From contig NZ_JBFBLC010000002.1 of the NCBI RefSeq assembly GCF_040702505.1, positions 620,001 through 684,000 on the forward strand: DNA of 64,000 nucleotides, written 5' to 3'. The notes below the pieces were generated by a model. That model was not told where the DNA came from and did not search any database. It saw only the letters and a program-made list of their open reading frames with translations. Every line of letters starts with the position of its first letter. Positions within the stretch are counted from its first letter, which is position 1. Of this stretch, positions 57,074 to 64,000 are shown one piece after another. The stretch comes from Terrabacter sp040702505 (GTDB lineage Bacteria; Actinomycetota; Actinomycetes; Actinomycetales; Dermatophilaceae). The position numbers and the translations under genes are program-made.

Positions 57074-57508
57074 CTACCGCGCCACAACCGTCACGATGAC
57101 GTTGTCCGCCGAGCGAACTCCGAGGGTTGCCACACCCGCTGGTGCTGTCGCCGGAACTGTGACTGTCGCATGCAGCTGGTTGCTTGCGTCTGCATCCACG
57201 GTGGCAAGAACCTTCGTGGCGTCACCCTGCGTCCACGAGATCGGGAGGTCTCGATAGACGCCTTCACCCTCAAATACAGGTGGCACTGGTGTGCCGTTCA
57301 TGAAGTTGTCTACGCATCCCACGCTGGCCGCGTAGTCCACGGTGATCTCGACTGTCTCGCCGGGATGCGCGAGCGTCGGGGTGGCGGACACCGGAGCTGC
57401 GGCGCAGCTGGCTTCGGGACCGCCTGCCGCGGTGCACCCTGTCAGGAGCAGCACGGGAAGGACGAGGGCGCCGAGGCGTCCATGAAAGGTTCGGCCGAGC
57501 TTTTCCAC
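57074..57508 (-). CDS. small lipoprotein, function unknown
   Basis: A 144-residue exported protein: the signal sequence ends in VLLLTGC (lipobox) and is followed by an immunoglobulin-like beta-rich domain. PTLAHPGETVEITVDYAASVGC, then LHATVTVPATAPAGVATLGVRS are typical strands. GTG 57508 has GGGAGGG upstream at good spacing. No family recognised; a cell-surface binding role is a guess from the fold look. Confidence 0.7.
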   Translation of the reverse strand: MEKLGRTFHGRLGALVLPVLLLTGCTAAGGPEASCAAAPVSATPTLAHPGETVEITVDYAASVGCVDNFMNGTPVPPVFEGEGVYRDLPISWTQGDATKVLATVDADASNQLHATVTVPATAPAGVATLGVRSADNVIVTVVAR

Positions 57509-57611
57509 GCTTCCCTCCCTGGAACGCGCGATATTGCAGCGAAAGTAGCAGCCGGTGCCTAGGCGGCAGGTCTCACTTTCACAACGACGTCCCACTCGGC
57601 CGCACACCAAC

Positions 57612-57631
57612 CGCGGCATGTGAGTGCGTTC
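57612..57631. repeat. dispersed 20-bp repeat CGCGGCAT-N6-GCGTTC, copy 1
   Basis: CGCGGCAT-GTGAGT-GCGTTC, next to the start of the leftward 80-residue gene's end. Same orientation as the copies at 58277 and 60075. Confidence 0.6.
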
Positions 57632-57632
57632 C

Positions 57633-57875
57633 TCAAGAGGCGGGAAAGCGCGGTAAGGGCGCCCCATCAAGCGTCTGGCGAACACACCTCAACCAGTCCT
57701 CCCACGAGGCAGGGTCGTTACTCCGATATTGGTCCGCCGTGGGCTCAAGGGCGACGAGCATCTCCCGCAGTGAGGCGGCGTCCGGATCGGGTTCTCGTTC
57801 CGTGTACTGCCAAATGAAGCGGTAGGCCGCCTCGTACGCCTGGGCCTGGGTCAGATGCAGGTCATCGTCCTCCAC
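57633..57875 (-). CDS. 80-residue acidic protein, function unknown
   Basis: MEDDDLHLTQAQAYEAAYRF then IWQYTEREPDPDAASLREML, and DPASWEDWLRCVRQTL near the end: a compact helical protein rich in acid and aromatic residues. GTG 57875 is 6 nt after TAGCCT (leaderless). Small helical proteins of this look are often immunity or antitoxin-like, but nothing here proves it. Confidence 0.6.
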   Translation of the reverse strand: MEDDDLHLTQAQAYEAAYRFIWQYTEREPDPDAASLREMLVALEPTADQYRSNDPASWEDWLRCVRQTLDGAPLPRFPAS

Positions 57876-57985
57876 AGGCGCAGGCTAGTCGTGGACCACA
57901 TCAAGAACCGCCCATCGGCAGGACCGCGGATCGCGGCATGAGGGGATGTGAGGCCGCAGATCGCAATAGCGGGTACTGTCGCGGC

Positions 57986-58201
57986 GTGGACGAGTTCGAT
58001 TTCGAGCGGCGCGACGAGTTGGAGACCGTCCGAACGTGGATTGAGCGTGGTCAGACCGTTCTAAAGCTGCTCATTGCAGCGTTGTCGTTGTACATGGCGG
58101 TAGCCCAACAAGGGTGGCAGAGATGGATGTGGGCTGGTTTGGCCGCGCTGCATTTCGGCCTCTTGGTGCGTGACTGGCGTCGACCGACTCGAGTCGACTG
58201 A
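57986..58201 (+). CDS. 71-residue membrane protein, function unknown
   Basis: A charged N-terminus (DEFDFERRDELETVRTWIERG) is followed by two predicted helices (LKLLIAALSLYMAVAQ and WMWAGLAALHFGLLV) and a basic end. GTG 57986 is 6 nt after TACTGT, a leaderless start. It converges with the GT87-type glycosyltransferase gene. No family recognised. Confidence 0.6.
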   Translation: MDEFDFERRDELETVRTWIERGQTVLKLLIAALSLYMAVAQQGWQRWMWAGLAALHFGLLVRDWRRPTRVD

Positions 58202-58240
58202 CTGGGCGAGCAGACTCGCAGACCGGGGGGTTTCGAGTCC

Positions 58241-60007
58241 TCACGGACATCCTGAACTCGGCACGGCCGCTCGGATCGCGGCATGACAGTGCGTTCGTGT
58301 GAGCCCGAATCGGTGATGGGGTTCGGCCGTCATCCGGCCCGGGAGTTTGCCGCCGTAGTCGCCGAGGGGCTGGTTATCGGCGCCGTAGACGAGCAGCTGG
58401 GCGTAGGTGGTGTCTCCGGCGGCGAACTGGAACGCCTGGTCTCCGTGGCCGGTCTGGTCCAGGCGGATGGTGACGGGTTTGCGGCCGGGGGCCGGGACGT
58501 AGTCGATGCGGGTGATGTCGGCGCCAGCCAGGCCAAGGACCGTCACGCCGTCATCGCTCCAGCTCGCGCCGTAGTTGATCGGGTAGAGCTCCCCGCCGAT
58601 GCGGCAGGCCCATGCAGGCTCGCACGTGGGCCAGGAGTCGTGCGCGTGCGTGGCGGCGGCCCCGGCCGGTGCAGGCGTGATGGTCATGCCGCCGCGGGTG
58701 GGGACCGGCAGCACGAGGAAGAGGGCGAACGTGGCCGCCACGGCGGAGACCAGGCCGCGTCGGGCCAGGGTGCGTCGGCGGGCCGTGGCCGGGTCGGGTT
58801 GTGCCTGCCCTTGTCGGCTGGTGGCGGCCAGCAGTGCCGTCGTGCAGACCAGGCAGGTGGCCAGGGCGCGCACGTTGTCGGCGAGGTAGCCGGCGCCGGG
58901 GGTGGGCGCGCCGACCGCGGCGATGATAGTTCCCACGTTGAGTGTCATGAGCACCAGCAGCACGGCCCCGGCGACCCGGCGCGTGGTTCCGGTTGAAGCC
59001 AGCAGCAGCATGGCGGCGAGCAGGGTCCAGAACTGGTGGTGGGTCCAGGAGACCGGGGAGGCGGCCACGGTCGCGCATCCGACCAGGACGATCGCGTGGC
59101 CTTCCTGCCCGTCCCGGTGCAGTCGGCGGGCCCGCCACATCGCAGCAGCGACGAGGGCCCCGGCGGTGGCGAGCCAAGTCGTGAAGACCACCGTGGTGGG
59201 TAGGCCGGCCCGCAGCATCATCCCGTTGACGGACTGGTTGCCCAACGCGGTGATGTCCCCGATCCGGTCCGTGGCGAACACGGCCGAGGTCCAGAACTGG
59301 CGGCTGTCGGTCGGGTCGAGCAGCCACGCCAGAGCGGTCGCGGCCGCGAACGCCGTGCCGGCACGCGCTGCGGCGCGGCGCTGACCACTGACCAGCAGGT
59401 AGCCGATGAACAGCAGCGGGGTCAGCTTGACCGCGGCCGCCACGCCGATCAGGAGACCCCGCCAGCGGGGGCCGGTCACGCCCAGGCCGTCGGCCAGGCA
59501 CGCCAGCACGAGCAGCAGGCTGACCTGCCCGAAGTGGATGTTGCTCTGCCCCGGGGCCGACACCAGCACACCTAGCGCGACCAACCACGGCACGGCCGGA
59601 CGCGTCGCTGCCGGGGTGGCCAGGGCCTTGACGGCGACGAGCCGACCCAGGGCCACGATCGCGGCCAGCGAGATGACGGTCCAGACGATCCCGGCTGCCA
59701 CGAACGGCAGCCGTCCGATCGGGGCAAGGAGCAGGCTCGCGAACGGCGGGTAGGTGAAAGGGTCGCCGTTGTCGGCGCGGAACTCGTACAGCGGCAGACC
59801 ATGTGCAGCCCAGCGCACCGCGCCCCAGTAGACCCGAAGGTCGGCGAGCTGGTCATCAGCAGCGCTGCGCAACACCAACAGGCAGGACACCGAGGCCGCC
59901 ACCGCGAACCCGGCAACCGCCAGGCGGCGAACCGCAGGCCGCGACCACGCCGAGGCAGCGGTCTGCGGCTCTTGGACGCTGGTCACAGCAGGCGAGTATG
60001 GCCGCAT
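58241..60007 (-). CDS. GT87-type polyprenyl-sugar mannosyltransferase (DUF2029) with C-terminal extension
   Basis: About 588 residues. The membrane part (about 25-430) has the GT-C features: RVYWGAVRWAAHGLPLYEF places the catalytic Asp/Arg-Val-Tyr near the first loop, and PFTYPPFASLLLAPIGRLP is the DUF2029/PimE-type motif. The last ~150 residues are a soluble beta-rich domain outside the membrane. ATG 60007 was taken; GTG 59986 has a CATACT -10-like element and is possible. The final ~25 codons run through a dispersed repeat (58277-58296), so the original C-terminus may have been altered. Confidence 0.75.
   Translation of the reverse strand: MRPYSPAVTSVQEPQTAASAWSRPAVRRLAVAGFAVAASVSCLLVLRSAADDQLADLRVYWGAVRWAAHGLPLYEFRADNGDPFTYPPFASLLLAPIGRLPFVAAGIVWTVISLAAIVALGRLVAVKALATPAATRPAVPWLVALGVLVSAPGQSNIHFGQVSLLLVLACLADGLGVTGPRWRGLLIGVAAAVKLTPLLFIGYLLVSGQRRAAARAGTAFAAATALAWLLDPTDSRQFWTSAVFATDRIGDITALGNQSVNGMMLRAGLPTTVVFTTWLATAGALVAAAMWRARRLHRDGQEGHAIVLVGCATVAASPVSWTHHQFWTLLAAMLLLASTGTTRRVAGAVLLVLMTLNVGTIIAAVGAPTPGAGYLADNVRALATCLVCTTALLAATSRQGQAQPDPATARRRTLARRGLVSAVAATFALFLVLPVPTRGGMTITPAPAGAAATHAHDSWPTCEPAWACRIGGELYPINYGASWSDDGVTVLGLAGADITRIDYVPAPGRKPVTIRLDQTGHGDQAFQFAAGDTTYAQLLVYGADNQPLGDYGGKLPGRMTAEPHHRFGLTRTHCHAAIRAAVPSSGCP
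58277..58296. repeat. dispersed 20-bp repeat, copy 2
   Basis: CGCGGCAT-GACAGT-GCGTTC, inside the last codons of the GT87-type gene. A half copy (CGCGGCAT only) is at 57932-57939. Confidence 0.6.
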
Positions 60008-60074
60008 ACCTTCGCATTGCAGAGTCAGACACACGCCCCGCCCGCCCGGTTCTGCGTGGCCATCGGTTCCTGAA

Positions 60075-60094
60075 CGCGGCATAGAAAGGCGTTC
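60075..60094. repeat. dispersed 20-bp repeat, copy 3 (left edge of IS110 element)
   Basis: CGCGGCAT-AGAAAG-GCGTTC, just left of the IS110-family transposase. A second CGCGGCAT stands at 61550-61557 to the right of it. Confidence 0.6.
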
Positions 60095-60117
60095 TGTGGG
60101 GCAGGGTCTGGCGTGGC

Positions 60118-60177
60118 GAACGTCCTCCTGATGCGCTTGTCGGGCTTGGTGTCCCATCGCATCGAAGGAGGACGTTC
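60118..60177 (+). promoter_or_regulatory. inverted repeat hiding the transposase ribosome site
   Basis: GAACGTCCTCC (60118-60128) is complementary to GGAGGACGTTC (60167-60177), which contains the transposase ribosome site directly before its ATG. In a transcript read from outside, the hairpin would mask the site, a known way for elements to limit read-through expression. Confidence 0.6.
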
Positions 60178-61477
60178 ATGTCTCACGGTAGTGGTGTTTC
60201 CCGCGGTGATCGGAACCGGAATGCTCGACTTTCCAGGCTGCGGGCGGCGGTCCCGACCGCGAACGCGATCGTGGGGATCGACCTGGCCGACCGCAAGCAG
60301 ATGCTGGTCGTCACCGACCACGACTCGAAGGTGCTGGCGCGGCGGACGTTCCGGTGCAAGGCGTGGGACCTCGGCGCGGCGCTGGACTGGGCCGGCGACC
60401 GCGCCACCCGTGCGAGGTTCGCCGGGGTGACCGTGGCGTGTGAGCCGACCGGGCACCGGTGGATGGTCCTGGCCCAGCTCGCCGCGCAGCGGGGGATGGC
60501 GTTCGTGTGTGTCCAGCCGGCCGCCTCGTCGTGGGCGCGGAAGAGCGAGGACCTGACCACGGACAAGACCGACGACAAGGACGCCGTCCTCATCGCCCGG
60601 CTGACACCTCGGCGGCCGTCGGGAGGAGCTGCTCGGGCAGCATGTCGCGGCGGTGCAGAGGATCCGGGACCTGCTCGAGTGCGTGTGGCCGGCGGCGCTC
60701 GAGGCCGCCAAGTGGCCGTTCCGCTCGGCGACGTGGGTGGCCGCGCTGACTGTCGTGGTGCGCCGGGACGGTGGGGACCTGGACCGCACGAGGCGCCTGG
60801 GGCTGGCCCGGTTCGAGCGGGCCGTCCGCGCGGAAGTGACCTGGCGGGGCAAGACCCGCCCGTGCCTGCGGATCGTTCGACGCCTCTTCGCCGCGCTGAC
60901 CGACACGGCGGGGGTGGTGGCGCACCGGCCGGCGGTGTTCGAGGAGCTCGAGTGGACCCTGGCTGACTGGGACGACGCCCGATCCAAACTGACCGATGTC
61001 GAGGCGCGGATGGTGTCCGTGCTCGACGAGCTCGAGGTGACCGCGCTGGTGGCGAGCATCGACGGGCTGTCCCCGGTCGGAGCCGCGGCGATCCTCGCCC
61101 AGACCGGCGACCTGACCCGGTTCACCTCCGCCCGGGCGGTGGTCAAGCACGCCGGCCTCGCACCGCGGGAGCGCAAGTCCGGCACGTTCACCGGCAAGGC
61201 TCGCGTCACCGGCGCCGGCCGGCCGCAGCTGCGGGTCGCCGCGTGGCGGGCGGTGTGGGGGTGCCTGCAGACGAACCGGGTGTACGCCGCCCGCTACCGC
61301 CACCTCACCAGCCGCGAGACCAACCGTCTGACCCCAACCCAGGCCCAGACCGCGGTCGCCGCAGCGATCCTGCGCCAGCTGTACGCCGTCGTGACCCAGC
61401 AGCGGGCCTGGGACCCGGTCATCGCCGCCCACGGCACGAACACGTGGAGAGAGACCATGGGCGTGACTGCGGCATAA
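60178..61477 (+). pseudogene. IS110-family transposase, disrupted by internal deletion
   Basis: The N-terminal RuvC-like DEDD domain reads ANAIVGIDLADRKQMLVVTD and TDDKDAVLIARL in one frame. Near 60600 the frame changes; the rest continues HLGGRREELLGQHV ... QRIRDLLECVWPA in another. The C-terminal IS116/IS110/IS902 domain is intact (DGLSPVGAAAILAQTGDLTRF, KHAGLAPRERKSG). About 60 bases between LIARL and HLGGRRE appear lost, shifting the frame, so no full transposase can be made. Confidence 0.85.
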
Positions 61478-61740
61478 CGACATCCGCCCTGACGCGGGCC
61501 GTCCATCAGGAGGCGCTGGCGTTCATGAGCTGGGGCGGGGTGAGCCTTCCGCGGCATTGAGAACCCTCGCGGTATCTCGTCGGTCATCGCAGGCCGCCCC
61601 GTCCCGTCGTCGACACAACCCGATCACACGCTGCCGAGCACGACCTCGATTAGCTATGCAGGGCCCGACGGCGAGACACGGCACCCGCCCAGACTCTTGA
61701 CGCTAAACACCTCACGCTGATGACCGGACGTTGATGGGCG

Positions 61741-62247
61741 TCAGGGCGCCGCTGTTTCGAGGGCGCCTATCTCGATGCTTGTGACCCCCTCGGGACACTC
61801 CCAGCGGGCAGAGGCGCCGGAGGGTCCCGCGGACTCATCTTCTGTTGTCCGATGAGGTGAAGCGTGCCGTGCGAGGAGTGGGTGGCGACCGCCGTGCTCG
61901 GGACACGCTGGCCAGGTCGGGTCTATGCCTCGTTCCCACAGCAGGATCTGCACGAGCATTTGAACCGCGTCAGCGATGGAAGTCGTGAGCTCGGTGTCGC
62001 TGCCCTTCTCTGGGAAGTACTTGGTCGGGCGGCTAGCTGGGTGAATGGCAAGAGAGTCACCGATATCGAGCAGTCCGTGTGCGTCCCACACCGGCGATAC
62101 CGGCCGCAAGCCCATCTCATGCACGACGGCCCCGATCCCAACCTCCGAATCGACCCATTCAGAGACGACTACGCGCACGCCGGCAGTGGCGGACGCATCC
62201 CGAATGAGGGCTTCGCCTCGCGCCTGAAGGTGCTCAATCTCCGACAT
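61741..62247 (-). CDS. 168-residue protein, function unknown
   Basis: MSEIEHLQARGEALIRDASA then VRVVVSEWVDSEVGIGAVVHEMGLRP and a Cys/His pair in WPACPEHGGRHPLLARH, with another Cys in RWECPEG. The two Cys-containing segments could bind metal. A GATGCT element lies 7 nt before the ATG. GC is lower than in the left part of the window. No family recognised. Confidence 0.6.
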   Translation of the reverse strand: MSEIEHLQARGEALIRDASATAGVRVVVSEWVDSEVGIGAVVHEMGLRPVSPVWDAHGLLDIGDSLAIHPASRPTKYFPEKGSDTELTTSIADAVQMLVQILLWERGIDPTWPACPEHGGRHPLLARHASPHRTTEDESAGPSGASARWECPEGVTSIEIGALETAAP

Positions 62248-62342
62248 GGCTCAGAGCATCCCACCCGTGGAAGCAGCAGGAGTGGCGTAGCCCTTCGACG
62301 CTCGCGCTCTCGGCGCGCGCGGAGCGACGTGAGCGAGTGTGC

Positions 62343-62843
62343 TCACCGTTCCCAGGGGTCGACGATGGCGAGTAGTTGGACACCGATCTGCTTCAGGTCC
62401 TCGTGAATGCTTTCGGGCGTAGCGCCGATGAACTCGATCTCATCGAACATGTCGTCAGTCACTACGAGTTCCTGAAGAACGGCAGGCCCCTCATGACCGA
62501 TCGCACGGTGTGCCCACCCGGCCAGTTGCCTGTCTGTCAGGTCACCGTGTAGCCAGCGTCGAATCTGGGCCTGAGTCGCCCTAACGGTCGCCTCCTCGAA
62601 GGAGAGCTGCTTCATACCGAGCTCTTCCCTTGCCACCGCGACGAGGGCGTCCATCTCGAAGGGACTCGTAAGGGGTGTAACCACCTTGCTCGCGAGGTCG
62701 ACGAGCCCTTCGCCTTCCAGGCCGGTAGCGACTAGTTCGGTCGCAGCGGCTACCACCGACTTGGCGTCCGTGGCACGAATGTCATACAACGCGAGTTCGT
62801 CGCCAAAGCGTTGTCTCACCGAGACCGCGGGCGTGTAGGTCAT
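62343..62843 (-). CDS. 166-residue helical protein, function unknown
   Basis: Helix-rich: FEEATVRATQAQIRRWLHGDL, then DRQLAGWAHRAIGHEGPAVLQELVVTDDMFDEIE. The RWLxGxLTDRQLAGWAHRAIGH part resembles small immunity-type proteins, but I cannot name a family. ATG 62843 is 6 nt after TACGCT (leaderless). It lies 96 bp upstream of the other unknown gene on the same strand. Confidence 0.6.
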   Translation of the reverse strand: MTYTPAVSVRQRFGDELALYDIRATDAKSVVAAATELVATGLEGEGLVDLASKVVTPLTSPFEMDALVAVAREELGMKQLSFEEATVRATQAQIRRWLHGDLTDRQLAGWAHRAIGHEGPAVLQELVVTDDMFDEIEFIGATPESIHEDLKQIGVQLLAIVDPWER

Positions 62844-62979
62844 GTGCGGAGCGTAGACATCCACCCGGTGAGCTGTGGCCTCTGAGACGGCAAGTCGACA
62901 GACCACTTCGCTCGATCTTCGTCAGTACGTCCGGACATCGGCAGAGTCGGACGCTCACGTCCCTCGTCCGGCGTGACAC

Positions 62980-63016
62980 GGAAGCCCGCCACAGCGCGGC
63001 CGTGTGGCGGGCTTCC
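62980..63016. terminator. orphan terminator-like hairpin
   Basis: GGAAGCCCGCCACA, a 9-nt loop and TGTGGCGGGCTTCC form a perfect 14-bp stem. It lies in a divergent gap where no gene is expected to end. Confidence 0.65.
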
Positions 63017-63062
63017 GATTCCCACAAGACGCCTGTGCCCGCGACGCGTAGCGTCAACCCTA

Positions 63063-63501
63063 ATGAGCACCCGGGACGACATCCCCGCCGCCGTGGGCCA
63101 GGCGGCCGGGGGGCCGCAGCCTCGGAGCGTGAGAGGCGCTGACCGTCTGCTGGGCCGCCACGGGCGAGGGTGGCGACGCCCAGCGCTGCATCCTCACGCA
63201 CTTCCTCGCCTACCAGCAGGACAGCTTCACCGAGGAGGCGGCATCGGACGAGCGCGCCCTCGCGGCAAACGAGCACGTCCTGGACGCCGAGTTGGCTCCG
63301 CCTGGCATCGCCTCCACGGTCGCCTTCTCGGTCGCCTCCACCTGGACTTCGGCCATGGGCGCCTGCGCCTCGACGACGTCGAAGCCCCGAGGCCGCACCT
63401 GGAGCCGGCCCGTGAGGGCGAGAACCTGCTGGACGACGGGCTACGGAGCCATGATCCGTGGCGGCATCAACCGGCTGGCCCAGCGCATCGATGCGGCGTG
63501 A
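63063..63501 (+). pseudogene. TPR-type protein gene with several frameshifts
   Basis: From ATG 63063 (TAGCGT 8 nt upstream) the frame gives MSTRDDIPAAVGQA. Coding then moves frame near 63135 (ALTVCWAATGEGGDAQRCIL, THFLAYQQDSFTEEAASDERAL), again near 63335 (LHLDFGHGRLRLDDVE) and back near 63432 (TGYGAMIRGGINRLAQRIDA, stop 63501). Joined, it looks like a tetratricopeptide-like protein whose members end DDGYGxMIRGGxxRLAxRL. N-terminal sequence is short, so part may be lost. Confidence 0.55.
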
Positions 63502-63551
63502 GGCCGTCGTCACGGACCCGAGGTGCCGTCGTCACGAACCCCGGAGGCCAC

Positions 63552-64000
63552 ATGTCGGACGAGGATGCACCGGAGGTGCGGCGGGGTTGCCGGTGGTCTC
63601 CTTCGCCAGGGTGGCCACGGCGAGGCCTGGTCGCCCCGTAGCGCGGCGACCACCGTGGCATCTGGCTCAAGATCGGCAGGACCGGAGCGGCCGCCGCGAC
63701 GATCAGCTATGCGGACGCCCCCGAGGTCGCTCTCTGCCGCGGGTGGATCGACGGGCAGAAGCGGGGGTACGACGAATCCCTCCTGGTCGCACCGCTTCAC
63801 CCCGCGCGGCCCTTGGAGCCGTTGGTCGCAGGTCAACGGGGTCAAGGATCGAGGCCAGTCGCATGCGCCCCGCGGGCAGCCCCATATCGATGCCGCGAAG
63901 GCGGACGGGAGGTGGGCGGCAGCCTATGCCGGTCTGGCCGCTGCCCTCGCGGCCGATCCCGAATCGCAGGCCTCCTTCGAAGGCTCACGGCCGCCAACCG
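63552..64000 (+). pseudogene. YdeI/OmpD-associated gene with several frameshifts, cut by the window edge
   Basis: Pieces in changing frames read MSDEDAPEV; LPVVSFARVAT; GIWLKIGRTGAAAATISYAD then EVALCRGWIDGQKRGYDESL; HRFTPRGPWSRWSQVNGVK; DAAKADGRWAAAYAGLAAAL; and LTAANR at the end. In order these match the YdeI/OmdA family, which has WIDGQ and RFTPRxPxSxWS signatures. At least four single-base shifts are needed. An intact relative with DUF1905 lies at 24.5-24.9 kb. Confidence 0.65.

Larger units (their letters stand above)
60083..61557 (+). mobile_element. IS110-family insertion sequence, defective
   Basis: About 1.47 kb lie between two direct CGCGGCAT words, the size expected for an IS110 element. 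Inside is a single IS110-type transposase gene, broken by a deletion. There are no long terminal inverted repeats, as usual for the family. The boundaries are inferred from the flanking repeat and could shift by some tens of bases. Confidence 0.6.

Noticed and set aside
62782..63513. Leftward 243-residue frame at the right edge
   Set aside because: It is an antisense shadow of the frameshifted TPR-like gene.

Overview
This is a high-GC actinobacterial chromosome segment. The Pup-proteasome genes (pup, prcB, prcA, dop, arc), mycothiol biosynthesis (mshC), a mycothiol-dependent enzyme, an F420-type luciferase-like oxidoreductase and a DivIVA-like coiled-coil protein point to Actinomycetota. Gene content and the frequent GTATGCC/GGCATAC words would fit the Intrasporangiaceae/Dermatophilaceae area, but that placement is inference. 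Many genes have a TANNNT -10 element only 6-8 nt before the start codon, so leaderless transcription looks common; I used this to choose several starts.

Layout. 1-1.2 kb: end of a dipeptide-type ABC importer (permease C, then B). 1.4-16.5 kb: a DivIVA-like protein, then a leftward protein-turnover block (dop-pup-prcB-prcA; arc; trmI; an SSB-like protein; an M50 protease). It is interrupted by a flippase-like protein with a kinase-like domain, an esterase, an atypical PRPP synthetase and a DUF3054 membrane protein. 16.6-30.7 kb: RecB-like Fe-S nuclease, a secreted hydrolase, an acetate-type transporter, an omega-aminotransferase/semialdehyde dehydrogenase pair opposite a MocR regulator, a YdeI protein, a DUF5997/LysR-type-domain pair, a HAD phosphatase and metH. 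31-36.6 kb: PAC2 protein, the conserved mshC / SCO1664-like kinase / DUF3090 / phosphatase cluster, and corA. 36.7-48.3 kb: uppP, LLM oxidoreductase, aldo/keto reductase, acidic protein, LprG-like lipoprotein, M20 peptidase, tRNA-Leu(GAG), a secreted GH3 enzyme, MarR, MFS, and an overlapping operon of a HipA-like kinase, DUF3037 and a 62-residue protein.

48.4-64 kb is accessory: acetyltransferases, an MFS remnant, a TetR/mycothiol-enzyme pair around a palindromic operator, an IS21-like remnant, lipoproteins, a phosphatidylserine-decarboxylase-like enzyme, a GT87-type glycosyltransferase, a damaged IS110-family element, several small proteins of unknown function, and two genes with many frameshifts at the right edge. 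Base composition is visibly lower in GC around 57-63 kb. A 20-bp word, CGCGGCAT-N6-GCGTTC, recurs there, and one copy marks the left side of the IS110 element.

No CRISPR array, rRNA or replication origin was found. The best candidates for undescribed biology are the HipA-like kinase/DUF3037/62-residue operon, the flippase with a degenerate kinase motif inside the proteasome locus, and the inverted repeat directly upstream of arc.
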